Assembly (NCBI GenBank): GCA_036386415.1
Contig: DASVVT010000076.1
Coordinates: 1-60,737 of the forward strand
Reading direction: 5' to 3'
Source: DASVVT01 sp036386415
GTDB taxonomy: Bacteria > Acidobacteriota > Blastocatellia > Pyrinomonadales > Pyrinomonadaceae
Length of the DNA: 60,737 bases
A model generated the notes under the pieces. The model saw nothing but the letters and a program-made list of their open reading frames with translations. It made no database searches and was not told the origin of the DNA. Positions within the stretch are counted from its first letter, which is position 1. Each line of letters opens with the position of its first letter. The translations under genes and the position numbers were made by a program. Positions 48,129 to 56,174 of this stretch are shown here, one piece after another.

Positions 48129-50528
48129 TCAACGAGCGCCCGGACCGCTTTTGATCTTTCCTTGCAGGTGCGCATCGAAGAAACGCAAGATGCGCTCGTA
48201 CTCATCAGTCCAGCTTTCCGGGCGGAGAAAAGAATGATTCTCCGCAGGGTAGAACATTACGTCGAAATACTCGGATTTGCCCAGCCCGATCAGCTTCTCG
48301 ACGAGCTGCACGCTGTCCTGGAAATGCACGTTGTCATCAATCATGCCGTGCAGGATCAGCAAGGGTCGGCGGAGTTGATCCGCGTAAGTAATAGGCGAGC
48401 TGCGGCGATAGGCTTGCGGGTTCTTATCCGGGAAGCCGAGGCGCTCCGTGGTGTAAATGGGCGATGAGGCGTAATAGTTTTTCCAGTCGGCGACGGGGCG
48501 CAGGGCTGCCGCGCAGGCGATTCGTTCGGGCGCGCGCATCGCTGCCATCTCCGCCATGAAACCGCCGTAGCTTCCGCCGTACATGCCGACACGGGTTGGA
48601 TCGACCGCGTAATCTTTGACGATTACGTCTATGCCATCCAGATGATCCTGTAGATCGAGCCCGCCCAGAAAATCATGAACATCCGTGCGCCAGTCGCGCC
48701 CGTACCCGGCTGAGCCCCTGTAATCTATGTCGAGCACAACGTAGCCGCGCGCTGTGAGCAGCGTATGAAACATAGCCTCGCGCCAGTAATAGCCCCAGCC
48801 GTTAGTAATGTTTTGCATGTAGCCCGCGCCGTGAACGAAGACGACCGCCGGATACTTCCCAGACCTGTCGAAGCGAGGCGGCGTGTAGATGCGAGCCCTC
48901 ACACTCTTTCCATCCCTAGCCCTGTATTCGATAAGCTGCGGGCGCGTCCACGCAGTCCCTTTGAAGCGCGGCGGGACGGTATCGGTCAACTGCACCGGCC
49001 TCGGAATTCCACGACATCCGGTGCAGACACGCAGAGAGTATAAATCGCCGGGCACGTTCCACTGCGAATGCTCGTAGAGCAGCACTTCACCTTCTTTCGA
49101 CAATTGCGGATCAGTGTTCATGCCGCTCTCGGTCGGCAACCTGTATGCTTTATCGTTTTGTATATCGAGAACGTAGAAGTGGCGTTCGGCGGTCGAGGCT
49201 TCCGTCGAAGAATAGATTATCCTTTTACCGTCCGGCATCCACTTGGCCCAGCCCACTTCCCACAACCCACGCGTCAACTGGCGCACGAGTGTCTTCGACT
49301 TGTCAATCAGCGTCGCTCGACTGTTTTGAGGATCAGGCAGCGCTAGATAGAGATGATTAAAACCATCGCGCTCTGAAGCGAAGAGGATTCCATCCCCCTT
49401 CGGTGAGGGCTCGACGATGCGCGAGAGAGGCGCGACCCACTTTGCGTCCTCCTCCTCATTGATGAGACGGCACGAGCCGTCTGTGGCTGAAGCGAGAAAA
49501 ATCTGTCTGCGTTTCGTGTCGCGGTCAAGACGATCAATCAGGAGCGCACGACTATCAGGCATCCAACGCAGGCCGCGAACGTAAGACGCGCCGTCAGGCG
49601 ACGGGAGCTTGATCTGGACGGCGTTCGATGATGTGCCGTCGCTCGCGACAATCTCTATGCGCTGCTCCGTCCAGCCCCTGCGCACGGTCGGGGCTGTGAC
49701 AAACTCACCCGTGTATTCCGGGACGATGAGGGCGCGCTGTCTGGATGTGTCTGAGATGACATACGCGACGCGCGTCCCGTCGTCCGAAGCTTGCGTGGCG
49801 GACAGAGATACGCTGACGCCCTGTGCGCTGGCTGTGTTCTGCTGCGATCCCGCGCCGCTCCTCTTCTCATCCGCTGCCTTATTATTGCGCGTCAGTTGGG
49901 TGATGCCGCTTTGATCTGCGTCTATGACGAAGAGGTCTTCGCCAGACTGATAAAGTATGCGGTGGGAATCGGCGAGCCAGCGTGCCTCCTTTTCCTTCGC
50001 CTCCGTGCGCGTCAGGCGTCGCGCGAGCGCCGCAGCCCGTTCATCATTGACGACATACAGGTCGCCGCTCTTTGAGAAGAGCAGCCGCCGCGAATCCGGC
50101 GACCATTCGATTCCGCCCACGCTCTGCTCGCGCGCCTGCTGTGCGGCATCGCGCTCGACGACGCGCTCCCCCCGGCGCACGGTTGTGCTCGACTCATCGC
50201 GCATCTCCGCCGCGCTTGAGCTAGATGCCTCCGGTGCGTCAACCGCACGCGCCAGAAGTCTTGGCTTCTCGTCCCCGCGCGTCGCAACCGCGTAGAGGTC
50301 TCGCGGCTCCCTCGCGGTCGCGCTCCAGAGATACGCAGCCCGCTCGCCGTTTGGCGCTAATTTTTCTCCCTCAGCGCGCATGCCCGCAATCGAAGGCTCA
50401 CTCATGATCTCGCGCACGGTGAGAGACTGTGGCGACTGCGCGAAAGACGGGGCACATTGATTGATGAGCAGAACGGCGAGTGTAAAAGCGATGCAGGCGC
50501 GTAAAATTTTCAGCATCAGATTCATCAA
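48129..50528 (-). CDS. S9 prolyl oligopeptidase-family serine peptidase (exported)
   Basis: 799 residues with a signal peptide (LRACIAFTLAVLLINQCAPSFAQ). N-terminal beta-propeller ~50-520 with repeats such as ERVVERDAA, WSPDSRRLLFSK, WLADSHRILY and WMPDGKRIIYSS. Catalytic domain ~530-790: the serine lies in GMYGGSYGGFMAEMAAM, the Asp in LILHGMIDDNVHF, the His in PAENHSFLRPE. Dipeptidyl or acylaminoacyl peptidases of this type feed on peptides in the periplasm. A family H repeat follows its start upstream. Confidence 0.93.
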   Translation of the reverse strand: MMNLMLKILRACIAFTLAVLLINQCAPSFAQSPQSLTVREIMSEPSIAGMRAEGEKLAPNGERAAYLWSATAREPRDLYAVATRGDEKPRLLARAVDAPEASSSSAAEMRDESSTTVRRGERVVERDAAQQAREQSVGGIEWSPDSRRLLFSKSGDLYVVNDERAAALARRLTRTEAKEKEARWLADSHRILYQSGEDLFVIDADQSGITQLTRNNKAADEKRSGAGSQQNTASAQGVSVSLSATQASDDGTRVAYVISDTSRQRALIVPEYTGEFVTAPTVRRGWTEQRIEIVASDGTSSNAVQIKLPSPDGASYVRGLRWMPDSRALLIDRLDRDTKRRQIFLASATDGSCRLINEEEDAKWVAPLSRIVEPSPKGDGILFASERDGFNHLYLALPDPQNSRATLIDKSKTLVRQLTRGLWEVGWAKWMPDGKRIIYSSTEASTAERHFYVLDIQNDKAYRLPTESGMNTDPQLSKEGEVLLYEHSQWNVPGDLYSLRVCTGCRGIPRPVQLTDTVPPRFKGTAWTRPQLIEYRARDGKSVRARIYTPPRFDRSGKYPAVVFVHGAGYMQNITNGWGYYWREAMFHTLLTARGYVVLDIDYRGSAGYGRDWRTDVHDFLGGLDLQDHLDGIDVIVKDYAVDPTRVGMYGGSYGGFMAEMAAMRAPERIACAAALRPVADWKNYYASSPIYTTERLGFPDKNPQAYRRSSPITYADQLRRPLLILHGMIDDNVHFQDSVQLVEKLIGLGKSEYFDVMFYPAENHSFLRPESWTDEYERILRFFDAHLQGKIKSGPGAR

Positions 50529-50546
50529 ACTATCAGAGCTTATATA

Positions 50547-50774
50547 TGAGAAGCCCCGTCAGGGGCGACATATCAGTAGTCCACGACCGAAGTCGTGGGG
50601 ACAAGCCGGATTTAAAATTTGAGCCCCGGTAGGGGCGACATAGATTGCCAGCTTGCCGAGCACATCCGTTGAGATTATGCCGCCCTCTGCGAGGGCTCTA
50701 TCTTCCTGGCCTTGCACTTAAACCCAAGACTTACGTCATGGGCTACTGATATGTCGCCCCTCCGGGGCTTCATT
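50547..50774. repeat. Family H inverted element (GCCCC-type)
   Basis: Left end AGCCCCGTCAGGGGCGACAT then ATCAGTAG and the palindrome CCACGAC-CGAA-GTCGTGG; right end inverse (ATGTCGCCCCTCCGGGGCTT). A middle copy AGCCCCGGTAGGGGCGACAT is at 50622. So two inverted and one direct copy in 228 bp, filling the gap between the S9 start and the amidotransferase stop. No ORF inside. Confidence 0.85.
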
Positions 50775-50791
50775 TGTGCCTTCTCTCACTG

Positions 50792-51661
50792 CTATAAATC
50801 GATCCGTTCAACTTTGACGCTCAAATTCGGGAGCACCGTAATCGTGTGATTGTCCGGCACAGGCGTCCAGTCCGAGTCGTCATCTGTGAGCCGCTCGCTG
50901 GCGACGATCACGGCTCGCGCGCCCTCCTCACCTTTGACCGTGTGCATGTCGCAGAGGCCGCCCGGCAAACATTCAAAGCGCAGGCCGCGCGAGTAGTGAA
51001 GCGAGTTTCCCTTTTGCCCCTCGCCCGAACAGTAGCGGGAGACGACGGTCGAATGGCCGTCCGTCACAGCGAAGTTGTAGTATGAGGGTTCCGTGATTCC
51101 GGCATCGCCGGAAAGCGCGTTGAGGCGCGCGATTACTTCGACGAGAGCGCGCCGCATCTCCTCGCCGCTCGCTTCGCCAAACGGGGTGCGCAAGGAGTTG
51201 AGAAAGAGCGCGAAGGCATGTTCCGAGTCGGTCGTGCCTTCGATCATGTCGTAGAATTCGTCTTTAAGCTCCGCGCGCAGACGCCGCTTGATCTGGCGAA
51301 AACCGGCGATCGCGCCGTTGTGCATCCACATGAAACGGTCGTAGCTGAAGGGGTGCACGTTCGCGTCAGTGACGGCCATGCCCGGAGTCGCCGCGCGCAC
51401 GTGCGCGAAGAGACACTCGGCGCGCGTCTTGGCCGCCAGAGCCTGCAAGTTGCGGTTCGACCAGGCGGGCGCAACCGAGCGCTGCACGCACGGCGTCGGG
51501 TCTACTTCAGGCACATACCACCCGACGCCAAAGCCGTCGCCGTTCAAAGGCTCTATACGCTCGCGCGCGTGGTGGCTCTGCATGATGAGCGAATTGACAG
51601 GGCGATAGAGCAAGTCCGCCAGCAGCAGCGGCGCGCCCGCGTAAGTCAGGAAACGACACAT
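50792..51661 (-). CDS. Class II glutamine amidotransferase
   Basis: 289 residues. The N-terminal nucleophile is Cys2 (MCRFLTYAG), revealed after Met removal; the Ntn fold continues with LNGDGFGVGWYVPE, FAHVRAATPG (Arg-binding loop) and FMWMHNGAIAGF. The EgtC/YafJ-like stand-alone group releases ammonia or removes gamma-glutamyl groups, e.g. in ergothioneine synthesis. No ergothioneine genes are near. A small acidic protein begins divergently 34 bp away. Confidence 0.9.
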   Translation of the reverse strand: MCRFLTYAGAPLLLADLLYRPVNSLIMQSHHARERIEPLNGDGFGVGWYVPEVDPTPCVQRSVAPAWSNRNLQALAAKTRAECLFAHVRAATPGMAVTDANVHPFSYDRFMWMHNGAIAGFRQIKRRLRAELKDEFYDMIEGTTDSEHAFALFLNSLRTPFGEASGEEMRRALVEVIARLNALSGDAGITEPSYYNFAVTDGHSTVVSRYCSGEGQKGNSLHYSRGLRFECLPGGLCDMHTVKGEEGARAVIVASERLTDDDSDWTPVPDNHTITVLPNLSVKVERIDL

Positions 51662-51694
51662 AAGCTTTCACCAGGACGGAGAATCCACAGAGAG

Positions 51695-51865
51695 ATGAGC
51701 GAGCGCAGAGATGATACACCGGAACAGGACGAGCCGTCGCCCGCCGAGCGCGAGCGCAAGAAGCCTGGAAGCTATTACTACGATGACTCGACGGGCTACG
51801 AGATTTTCGACCCGTCAGAGGAGGACGAAGACCAAGAGGAAGATGAGCCGGTGGGCAATCATTGA
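51695..51865 (+). CDS. Small acidic protein (56 residues)
   Basis: MSERRDDTPEQDEPSPAERE, then SYYYDDSTGYEIFDPSEE and a run of Glu/Asp (EDQEEDEP). Starts 34 bp from the amidotransferase gene, divergent. Possible Shine-Dalgarno GGAG 15 bases upstream and AGAGAG directly before the ATG. Composition, and the tyrosine-rich centre in an acidic field, are unlike a chance frame. Function not known. Confidence 0.55.
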   Translation: MSERRDDTPEQDEPSPAERERKKPGSYYYDDSTGYEIFDPSEEDEDQEEDEPVGNH

Positions 51866-51990
51866 TCCGCCATCGTGATGTGGCTATCCACAGCCTTGCA
51901 CTGTAGCTAGTTCTCTCGCGCTCGACGAGCATGGTTAATATCATCCGGGGTGGCTACTTTGCCGCATCGACCTGAAAGAGGGACTCGACC

Positions 51991-52755
51991 ATGCAGCGTT
52001 TTACCATCCGTCTTCTCATTGCCCTCCTGACATTTTTCCTGGGCACTACTGCCGCCGCGTTGTTAGCTACCAGCCGCCCTGCTCTAGTCAAAGAGTATGA
52101 CCACGCCGCCGATCTCAACGCTCCGCGCCTGGAGACCGATACTGACATTCGACAATCGGACTACCTGAAAGCGATTGAGATTGTAGGTCACAATCAAGAG
52201 TACCCGGTTACCGCTCGCCGGCTGGAAGACATGTCGCGTGATCCCGTCACGGTTGACCTTGATCTAGCAGAGAGCATTGAAGATCAGCTCATCATTCTGC
52301 ACACCTATCCGGGTGAGTCCTGGGAATTCAAGGTCGAGCAGCAATTCGAAACGAGCTTAACGGTCATGGATGAAGGGCCGCACATCGATCTTCTGGACTG
52401 GAAGCATTACACCTCCGCCTGGAAAGAAATAAGGATGATCGAGAGGAACAAATTTCTGACCTCAAAGATTGGTGAATCCGAGCCTTTAAAATTTCCGCAG
52501 GTGACGAAGAAAGAGATTTTGGTGGCCGTTAAGGAAGCTGAGAGGAAGCTCTACGCGGATTACTACGAAACAGCGAAAATAGCGGGCGACCCGGTTGACG
52601 AGAAGTGGTCGAAACTGGCGCGCCAATGCAAGAGCAGTCAGGATTATCCCTGCACCGTGAGCGTCAGCAAAATCCGTCTTCGGATCAAGGTGAAGGACGG
52701 CGACCAGTGGAAAACTATCAAGCAAATGGAGTTCAACGTCCCGATGGGATGCTGA
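51991..52755 (+). CDS. Secreted hypothetical protein
   Basis: 254 residues with a signal peptide (LLIALLTFFLGTTAAALLA). Beyond it are mixed alpha/beta stretches (QSDYLKAIEIVGHNQEYPVT, SWEFKVEQQFETSLTVMDEG, KEILVAVKEAERKLYADYYE) and two cysteines late on (RQCKSSQDYPC) that may form a disulfide. Codes on its own, flanked on the left by a gene on the same strand. No family recognised. Confidence 0.72.
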   Translation: MQRFTIRLLIALLTFFLGTTAAALLATSRPALVKEYDHAADLNAPRLETDTDIRQSDYLKAIEIVGHNQEYPVTARRLEDMSRDPVTVDLDLAESIEDQLIILHTYPGESWEFKVEQQFETSLTVMDEGPHIDLLDWKHYTSAWKEIRMIERNKFLTSKIGESEPLKFPQVTKKEILVAVKEAERKLYADYYETAKIAGDPVDEKWSKLARQCKSSQDYPCTVSVSKIRLRIKVKDGDQWKTIKQMEFNVPMGC

Positions 52756-52779
52756 GAGTTTTGCTACATCAGCAGCGGT

Positions 52780-53007
52780 CTATGGATCGTGAGAGTTGTT
52801 GCGGGCAGTCTCTAACGGAAAGCCGTAGATTCGCTCGAACAACCTTTGCTTGAACTCCTGCGGCGACAAATTCTGTGGCAGAGAGGCAATAATCAGCTCG
52901 CGTGCGGCGTCGAACATCAGCGCTCCCATCACAAACCGTTCTTCGCCGGAGCGCTTCATCATCATCTCGCGCACCATCTCTTCAATTTCTGGCGAGGTGT
53001 CATTCAT
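52780..53007 (-). CDS. Partner of the AbiEii-like nucleotidyltransferase
   Basis: 75 residues from MNDTSPEIEEMVREMMMKRS (ATG overlapping the upstream stop as ATGA). Then GEERFVMGALMFDAARELII and SPQEFKQRLFERIYGFPLE. I recognise this MMM-RSGEER..MFDAAR pattern as a small helix-rich protein that commonly accompanies nucleotidyltransferases in bacterial genomes. It may be the toxin's or antitoxin's partner. The frame upstream to 53055 belongs to the neighbouring gene's DNA. Confidence 0.75.
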   Translation of the reverse strand: MNDTSPEIEEMVREMMMKRSGEERFVMGALMFDAARELIIASLPQNLSPQEFKQRLFERIYGFPLETARNNSHDP

Positions 53008-53546
53008 GCCAGGCACTCCTGCCATAGATCGTATAGCCCTAACTCTCGCGTCCACTGTTCCAGATAAGCAGCATTATACCCCGTTGTGAGCAGGTTTCTT
53101 ATATCTCGAAGCTGAAGTTCGGAGCGTGAATCCCGCGCCCAATCGAGTTTGGAGATAATCAAATCCTCTTTGCTCGTGATCCAAACGGTGAAACCCTCAA
53201 GGGTGATAGCTCTGCGCCGCTCAAATTCCAATCGCCGGTAGTCGCTCTTTTTTCGGACGATACAATCCACCTTGATAACCGTCTCATGGTGAATCAAGTT
53301 GAAAACGGACATATGAGCGATAGCGTGCGTAATCGCTTCACGCGCTACATAGTAGTCAGGACTGAACAAGTCAAAGATGGCATCGACGGCGTCCATCGCA
53401 GCCAGGTCAACGACGACATCTATATCGCGGGTCATGCGCGGCTGTGCGTAGTAGTTCATGGCAAGCGAGCCGGTCAACATGTAGTCTATGTGACCCTGTG
53501 TAAACCTTCTCGCCAGGTCGCGTAGGACATCAATCTCATTCTTCAT
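53004..53546 (-). CDS. AbiEii-like nucleotidyltransferase
   Basis: 180 residues. The nucleotidyltransferase core reads MLTGSLAMNYYAQPRMTRDI with GS (26-27) and TRDIDVVVD (D41, D43): GS...DxD, the metal and nucleotide site. HETVIKVDCIVRKK and WITSKEDLIISKLDWA complete the fold. In AbiE-type toxin-antitoxin systems a protein like this transfers nucleotides and arrests growth or blocks phage. Translationally coupled to the 75-residue partner. Confidence 0.82.
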   Translation of the reverse strand: MKNEIDVLRDLARRFTQGHIDYMLTGSLAMNYYAQPRMTRDIDVVVDLAAMDAVDAIFDLFSPDYYVAREAITHAIAHMSVFNLIHHETVIKVDCIVRKKSDYRRLEFERRRAITLEGFTVWITSKEDLIISKLDWARDSRSELQLRDIRNLLTTGYNAAYLEQWTRELGLYDLWQECLA

Positions 53547-53583
53547 GGCGCGTGGGCTTTCGGTCCGTGTGAGAAAAGACTCT

Positions 53584-55413
53584 TTATGACTCTTTCTTCT
53601 TAGGTCGCTCGTTGGCTTTGAGCACGCGCTTGCGAAGTCTGATAGCTTGCGGCGTCACTTCGACCAGCTCGTCGTCACTGATGAATTCGAGCGCCTGTTC
53701 AAGCGAGAGGTCTTTGAAGGGCACGAGCCGCATCGCTTCATCTGCGGACGCGGCGCGCATGTTCGTGAGCTTCTTCTCCTTAATGGCATTGACGTCCAGA
53801 TCGACGGCGCGCGCGTTCTCGCCCACGATCATGCCTTCGTAAACTTTCGTGCCGGGTCTCACGAACATAGAGCCACGCTCTTGCAGGTTGTAGAGAGCGT
53901 ATGTGGTCGTCTCGCCCGCACGGTCTGCGACCAGGGAGCCGGTCGAGCGCCCGCGCATCTCTCCCTGCCAGTCGCCCCAGCGCAGAAAGAGCGTGTTCAA
54001 GAGACCAGTGCCCTTGGTCTCCGTCAGGAACTCGCTGCGAAAACCGATCAGGCCGCGTGACGGCGCTTCGAATTCCAGGCGCACGCGCCCCGTGCCGTGA
54101 TTGACCATCTTCATCATCTGCCCTTTGCGCCGCCCCATCGCTTCCGTCACCACACCGATGAACTCTTCCGGGCAATCGACGACGACCTGTTCGATGGGCT
54201 CAAGCGTCTTGCCGTCCATTTTGCGCGTAATCACTTCGGGCTTGGAGACCTGTAGCTCGTAGCCCTCGCGGCGCATCATCTCGATGAGGATCGCCAGCTG
54301 CAACTCGCCGCGCCCCGAAACTTTGAATTGATCCGGTGATGGGGTCTGCTCCACACGGATGGCGACGTTACCGAGCGTCTCTTTATCCAGCCGCTCTTTG
54401 ATCTGGCGCGACGTGACGAAGCGGCCTTCACGCCCCGAAAACGGCGAGGTGTTGACGCCGAAGATCATAGAGATCGTCGGCTCGTCGACGGCAATGACGG
54501 GCAGCGCCTGCGGGTTCAGCGCGCTCGTCACCGTCTCGCCGATTTCAATCCCTTCCATTCCAGCCAGGGCGACGATTTCGCCCACGCCCGCACTCTGGAC
54601 AGCTTCGCGCTTGAGTCCCTCGAAGACGTAGAGCTGCGAGATACGCGTCTTCTCGATTGATCCGTCACGCTTGACGATGGCGACAGAATCGCCCAGCGCG
54701 ATCTCGCCTGAGAAGATGCGACCGATGGCGAGACGCCCGACATAGTCGTTGTAATCGAGATTCGCCACCAGTAGCTGTAAGCTATCTTCTCTGAGCGCGA
54801 CGGGCGCAGGGATGGTCTCTACGATCTGATCGAACAACGGGCGCAAGGTTTTTGACTCATCCGTCAACTCCTTCTTCGCCACGCCCTCGCGCGAGATGGC
54901 ATAAAGGATCGGAAATTCAATCTGCTCTTCGGTCGCGTCCAGATCGAGAAACAGTTCATAAATCTCATCGACGACTTCTGCGGGACGCGCATCGTGACGG
55001 TCAATCTTGTTGACGACGGCGATGGCGGGCAGACGTGCTTCGAGAGCTTTGCGCAGCACGAAGCGCGTCTGCGGCAGGCAGCCTTCCGCCGCATCCACCA
55101 GCAGCATCACGCCGTCCACCATCTTCAAGACGCGCTCGACTTCGCCGCCGAAGTCAGCGTGCCCCGGCGTATCGACGATATTGATCTTCACTTCCCCGTA
55201 GCGCACGGCAGTATTTTTAGCCATGATCGTGATGCCGCGCTCGCGCTCTAAATCCATCGAATCCATGACGCGATCTCTGACCTGTTCGTTCTCACGAAAC
55301 GTTCCGGCCTGCCTGAGCATCGCATCGACGAGCGTGGTCTTACCATGATCGACGTGGGCGATGATGGCTATGTTGCGTATATCTTTTCTCTCTCCAGTCA
55401 TAATCCCTCTCAC
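53584..55413 (-). CDS. typA: Ribosome-binding GTPase TypA/BipA
   Basis: 609 residues. G1 AIIAHVDHGKTTLVD, G3 DTPGHADFGGEVERV, G4 NKIDRHDARP; EF-G-like domains II-III and V follow, and the family-specific C-terminal domain (SRGLIGFRSEFLTETKGTG, GEMRGRSTGSLVADRAGET) is present. TypA helps 50S assembly under stress and low temperature. A family A element (A13) occupies the gap upstream. Confidence 0.97.
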   Translation of the reverse strand: MRGIMTGERKDIRNIAIIAHVDHGKTTLVDAMLRQAGTFRENEQVRDRVMDSMDLERERGITIMAKNTAVRYGEVKINIVDTPGHADFGGEVERVLKMVDGVMLLVDAAEGCLPQTRFVLRKALEARLPAIAVVNKIDRHDARPAEVVDEIYELFLDLDATEEQIEFPILYAISREGVAKKELTDESKTLRPLFDQIVETIPAPVALREDSLQLLVANLDYNDYVGRLAIGRIFSGEIALGDSVAIVKRDGSIEKTRISQLYVFEGLKREAVQSAGVGEIVALAGMEGIEIGETVTSALNPQALPVIAVDEPTISMIFGVNTSPFSGREGRFVTSRQIKERLDKETLGNVAIRVEQTPSPDQFKVSGRGELQLAILIEMMRREGYELQVSKPEVITRKMDGKTLEPIEQVVVDCPEEFIGVVTEAMGRRKGQMMKMVNHGTGRVRLEFEAPSRGLIGFRSEFLTETKGTGLLNTLFLRWGDWQGEMRGRSTGSLVADRAGETTTYALYNLQERGSMFVRPGTKVYEGMIVGENARAVDLDVNAIKEKKLTNMRAASADEAMRLVPFKDLSLEQALEFISDDELVEVTPQAIRLRKRVLKANERPKKKES

Positions 55414-55484
55414 ATAGATGAACCAGTCACATTAAATCGGCTGTCACGAAAACTAATATCTTAACATGATCGCACTGAACGGCA

Positions 55485-55650
55485 AGGAAGGATCAAGAGG
55501 AGTAGACGGTAGACAGTAGTCAGTAGCCAGTAGAAAAGAAAATCCGTTGCTTCGGTTCGGTGCTACTCATCTACATCATAGTAGACAGCGAAGCGCGTTG
55601 CTCTTTTTCTACTGACTACTGTCTACTGTCTACTCCTCTTGATCCTTCCT
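55485..55650. repeat. Family A heptad hairpin A13 with extended arms
   Basis: Core 55500-55634 with AGTAGAC, GGTAGAC, AGTAGTC, AGTAGCC and loop type 1 (AAAATCCGTTGCTTCGGTTC, ATCATAGTAGACAGCG). Outside the heptads, 55485-55500 (AGGAAGGATCAAGAGG) is the exact inverse complement of 55635-55650, which is coding DNA at the trmL 3' end. So the arms have copied a piece of the gene. Confidence 0.92.
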
Positions 55651-56093
55651 GTTTGTCGTAGCGCTTCATAGAGGACGATGGCGACCGCTGTGGCGAGGTT
55701 GAGGCTGCGCACGTTGGGATTAAGCATCGGGATGGTCAGGCATCTCTCCCAGTTTGCGCGCAAGGTGTCTTCGGGCAAGCCGCGCGTCTCGCGGCCAAAG
55801 ACCAGGCAATCGTTCGTCTCGAAATGCCAGTCCGCGTAAGACCGTTCGGCCTTGGTCGTGAGATAGATAAACCTCGTCTCCGGCAAGGCAGCCTCAAGCG
55901 CTGCGAGGTCGCGATGGCGGCGCAACGCGACTTCCGGCCAGTAGTCCAGACCAGCGCGACGCACAGCCCGGTCATCGAGCCTAAACCCCGTCACGCCAAC
56001 AATATGCAGTGGCACACGGGTCGCAGCGCAAAGGCGCGCGATATTGCCTGTATTGGGCGGGATTTCAGGCTCGACGAGCGCAACGCTAATCAT
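55623..56093 (-). CDS. trmL: tRNA (cytidine(34)-2'-O)-methyltransferase
   Basis: SPOUT methyltransferase that modifies the wobble position of tRNA-Leu. 156 residues. VEPEIPPNTGNIARLCAA near the N-terminus, and the knot region LVFGRETRGLPEDTLR and IPMLNPNVRSLNLATAVAIV, all TrmL signatures. The last four residues (RSRQ) and TAG come from element A13. Element A14 lies just upstream. Confidence 0.93.
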   Translation of the reverse strand: MISVALVEPEIPPNTGNIARLCAATRVPLHIVGVTGFRLDDRAVRRAGLDYWPEVALRRHRDLAALEAALPETRFIYLTTKAERSYADWHFETNDCLVFGRETRGLPEDTLRANWERCLTIPMLNPNVRSLNLATAVAIVLYEALRQTGRIKRSRQ

Positions 56094-56094
56094 A

Positions 56095-56174
56095 GTAGGT
56101 AAGCAGTAAGCAGTAAGCAGTGAGCGAGACGAGCAGTTTTCTTTCTTTTACTGCTCACTGCTCGACTCGCTTAC
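56095..56174. repeat. Family A-like heptad hairpin A14 (AGTAAGC unit)
   Basis: Left units AGTAAGC three times then AGTGAGC; right arm with TACTGCTCACTGCTCGACTC. A variant unit of the family A type, with a short loop of about 30 bp. It overlaps the end of the cupin gene and its stop codon. Confidence 0.8.

Noticed and set aside
2198..56174. A CRISPR array as the explanation of the tandem repeats
   Set aside because: Units are 7 bp, inverted in a second arm and scattered at many gene gaps. There are no 25-40 bp direct repeats with unique spacers and no cas genes.
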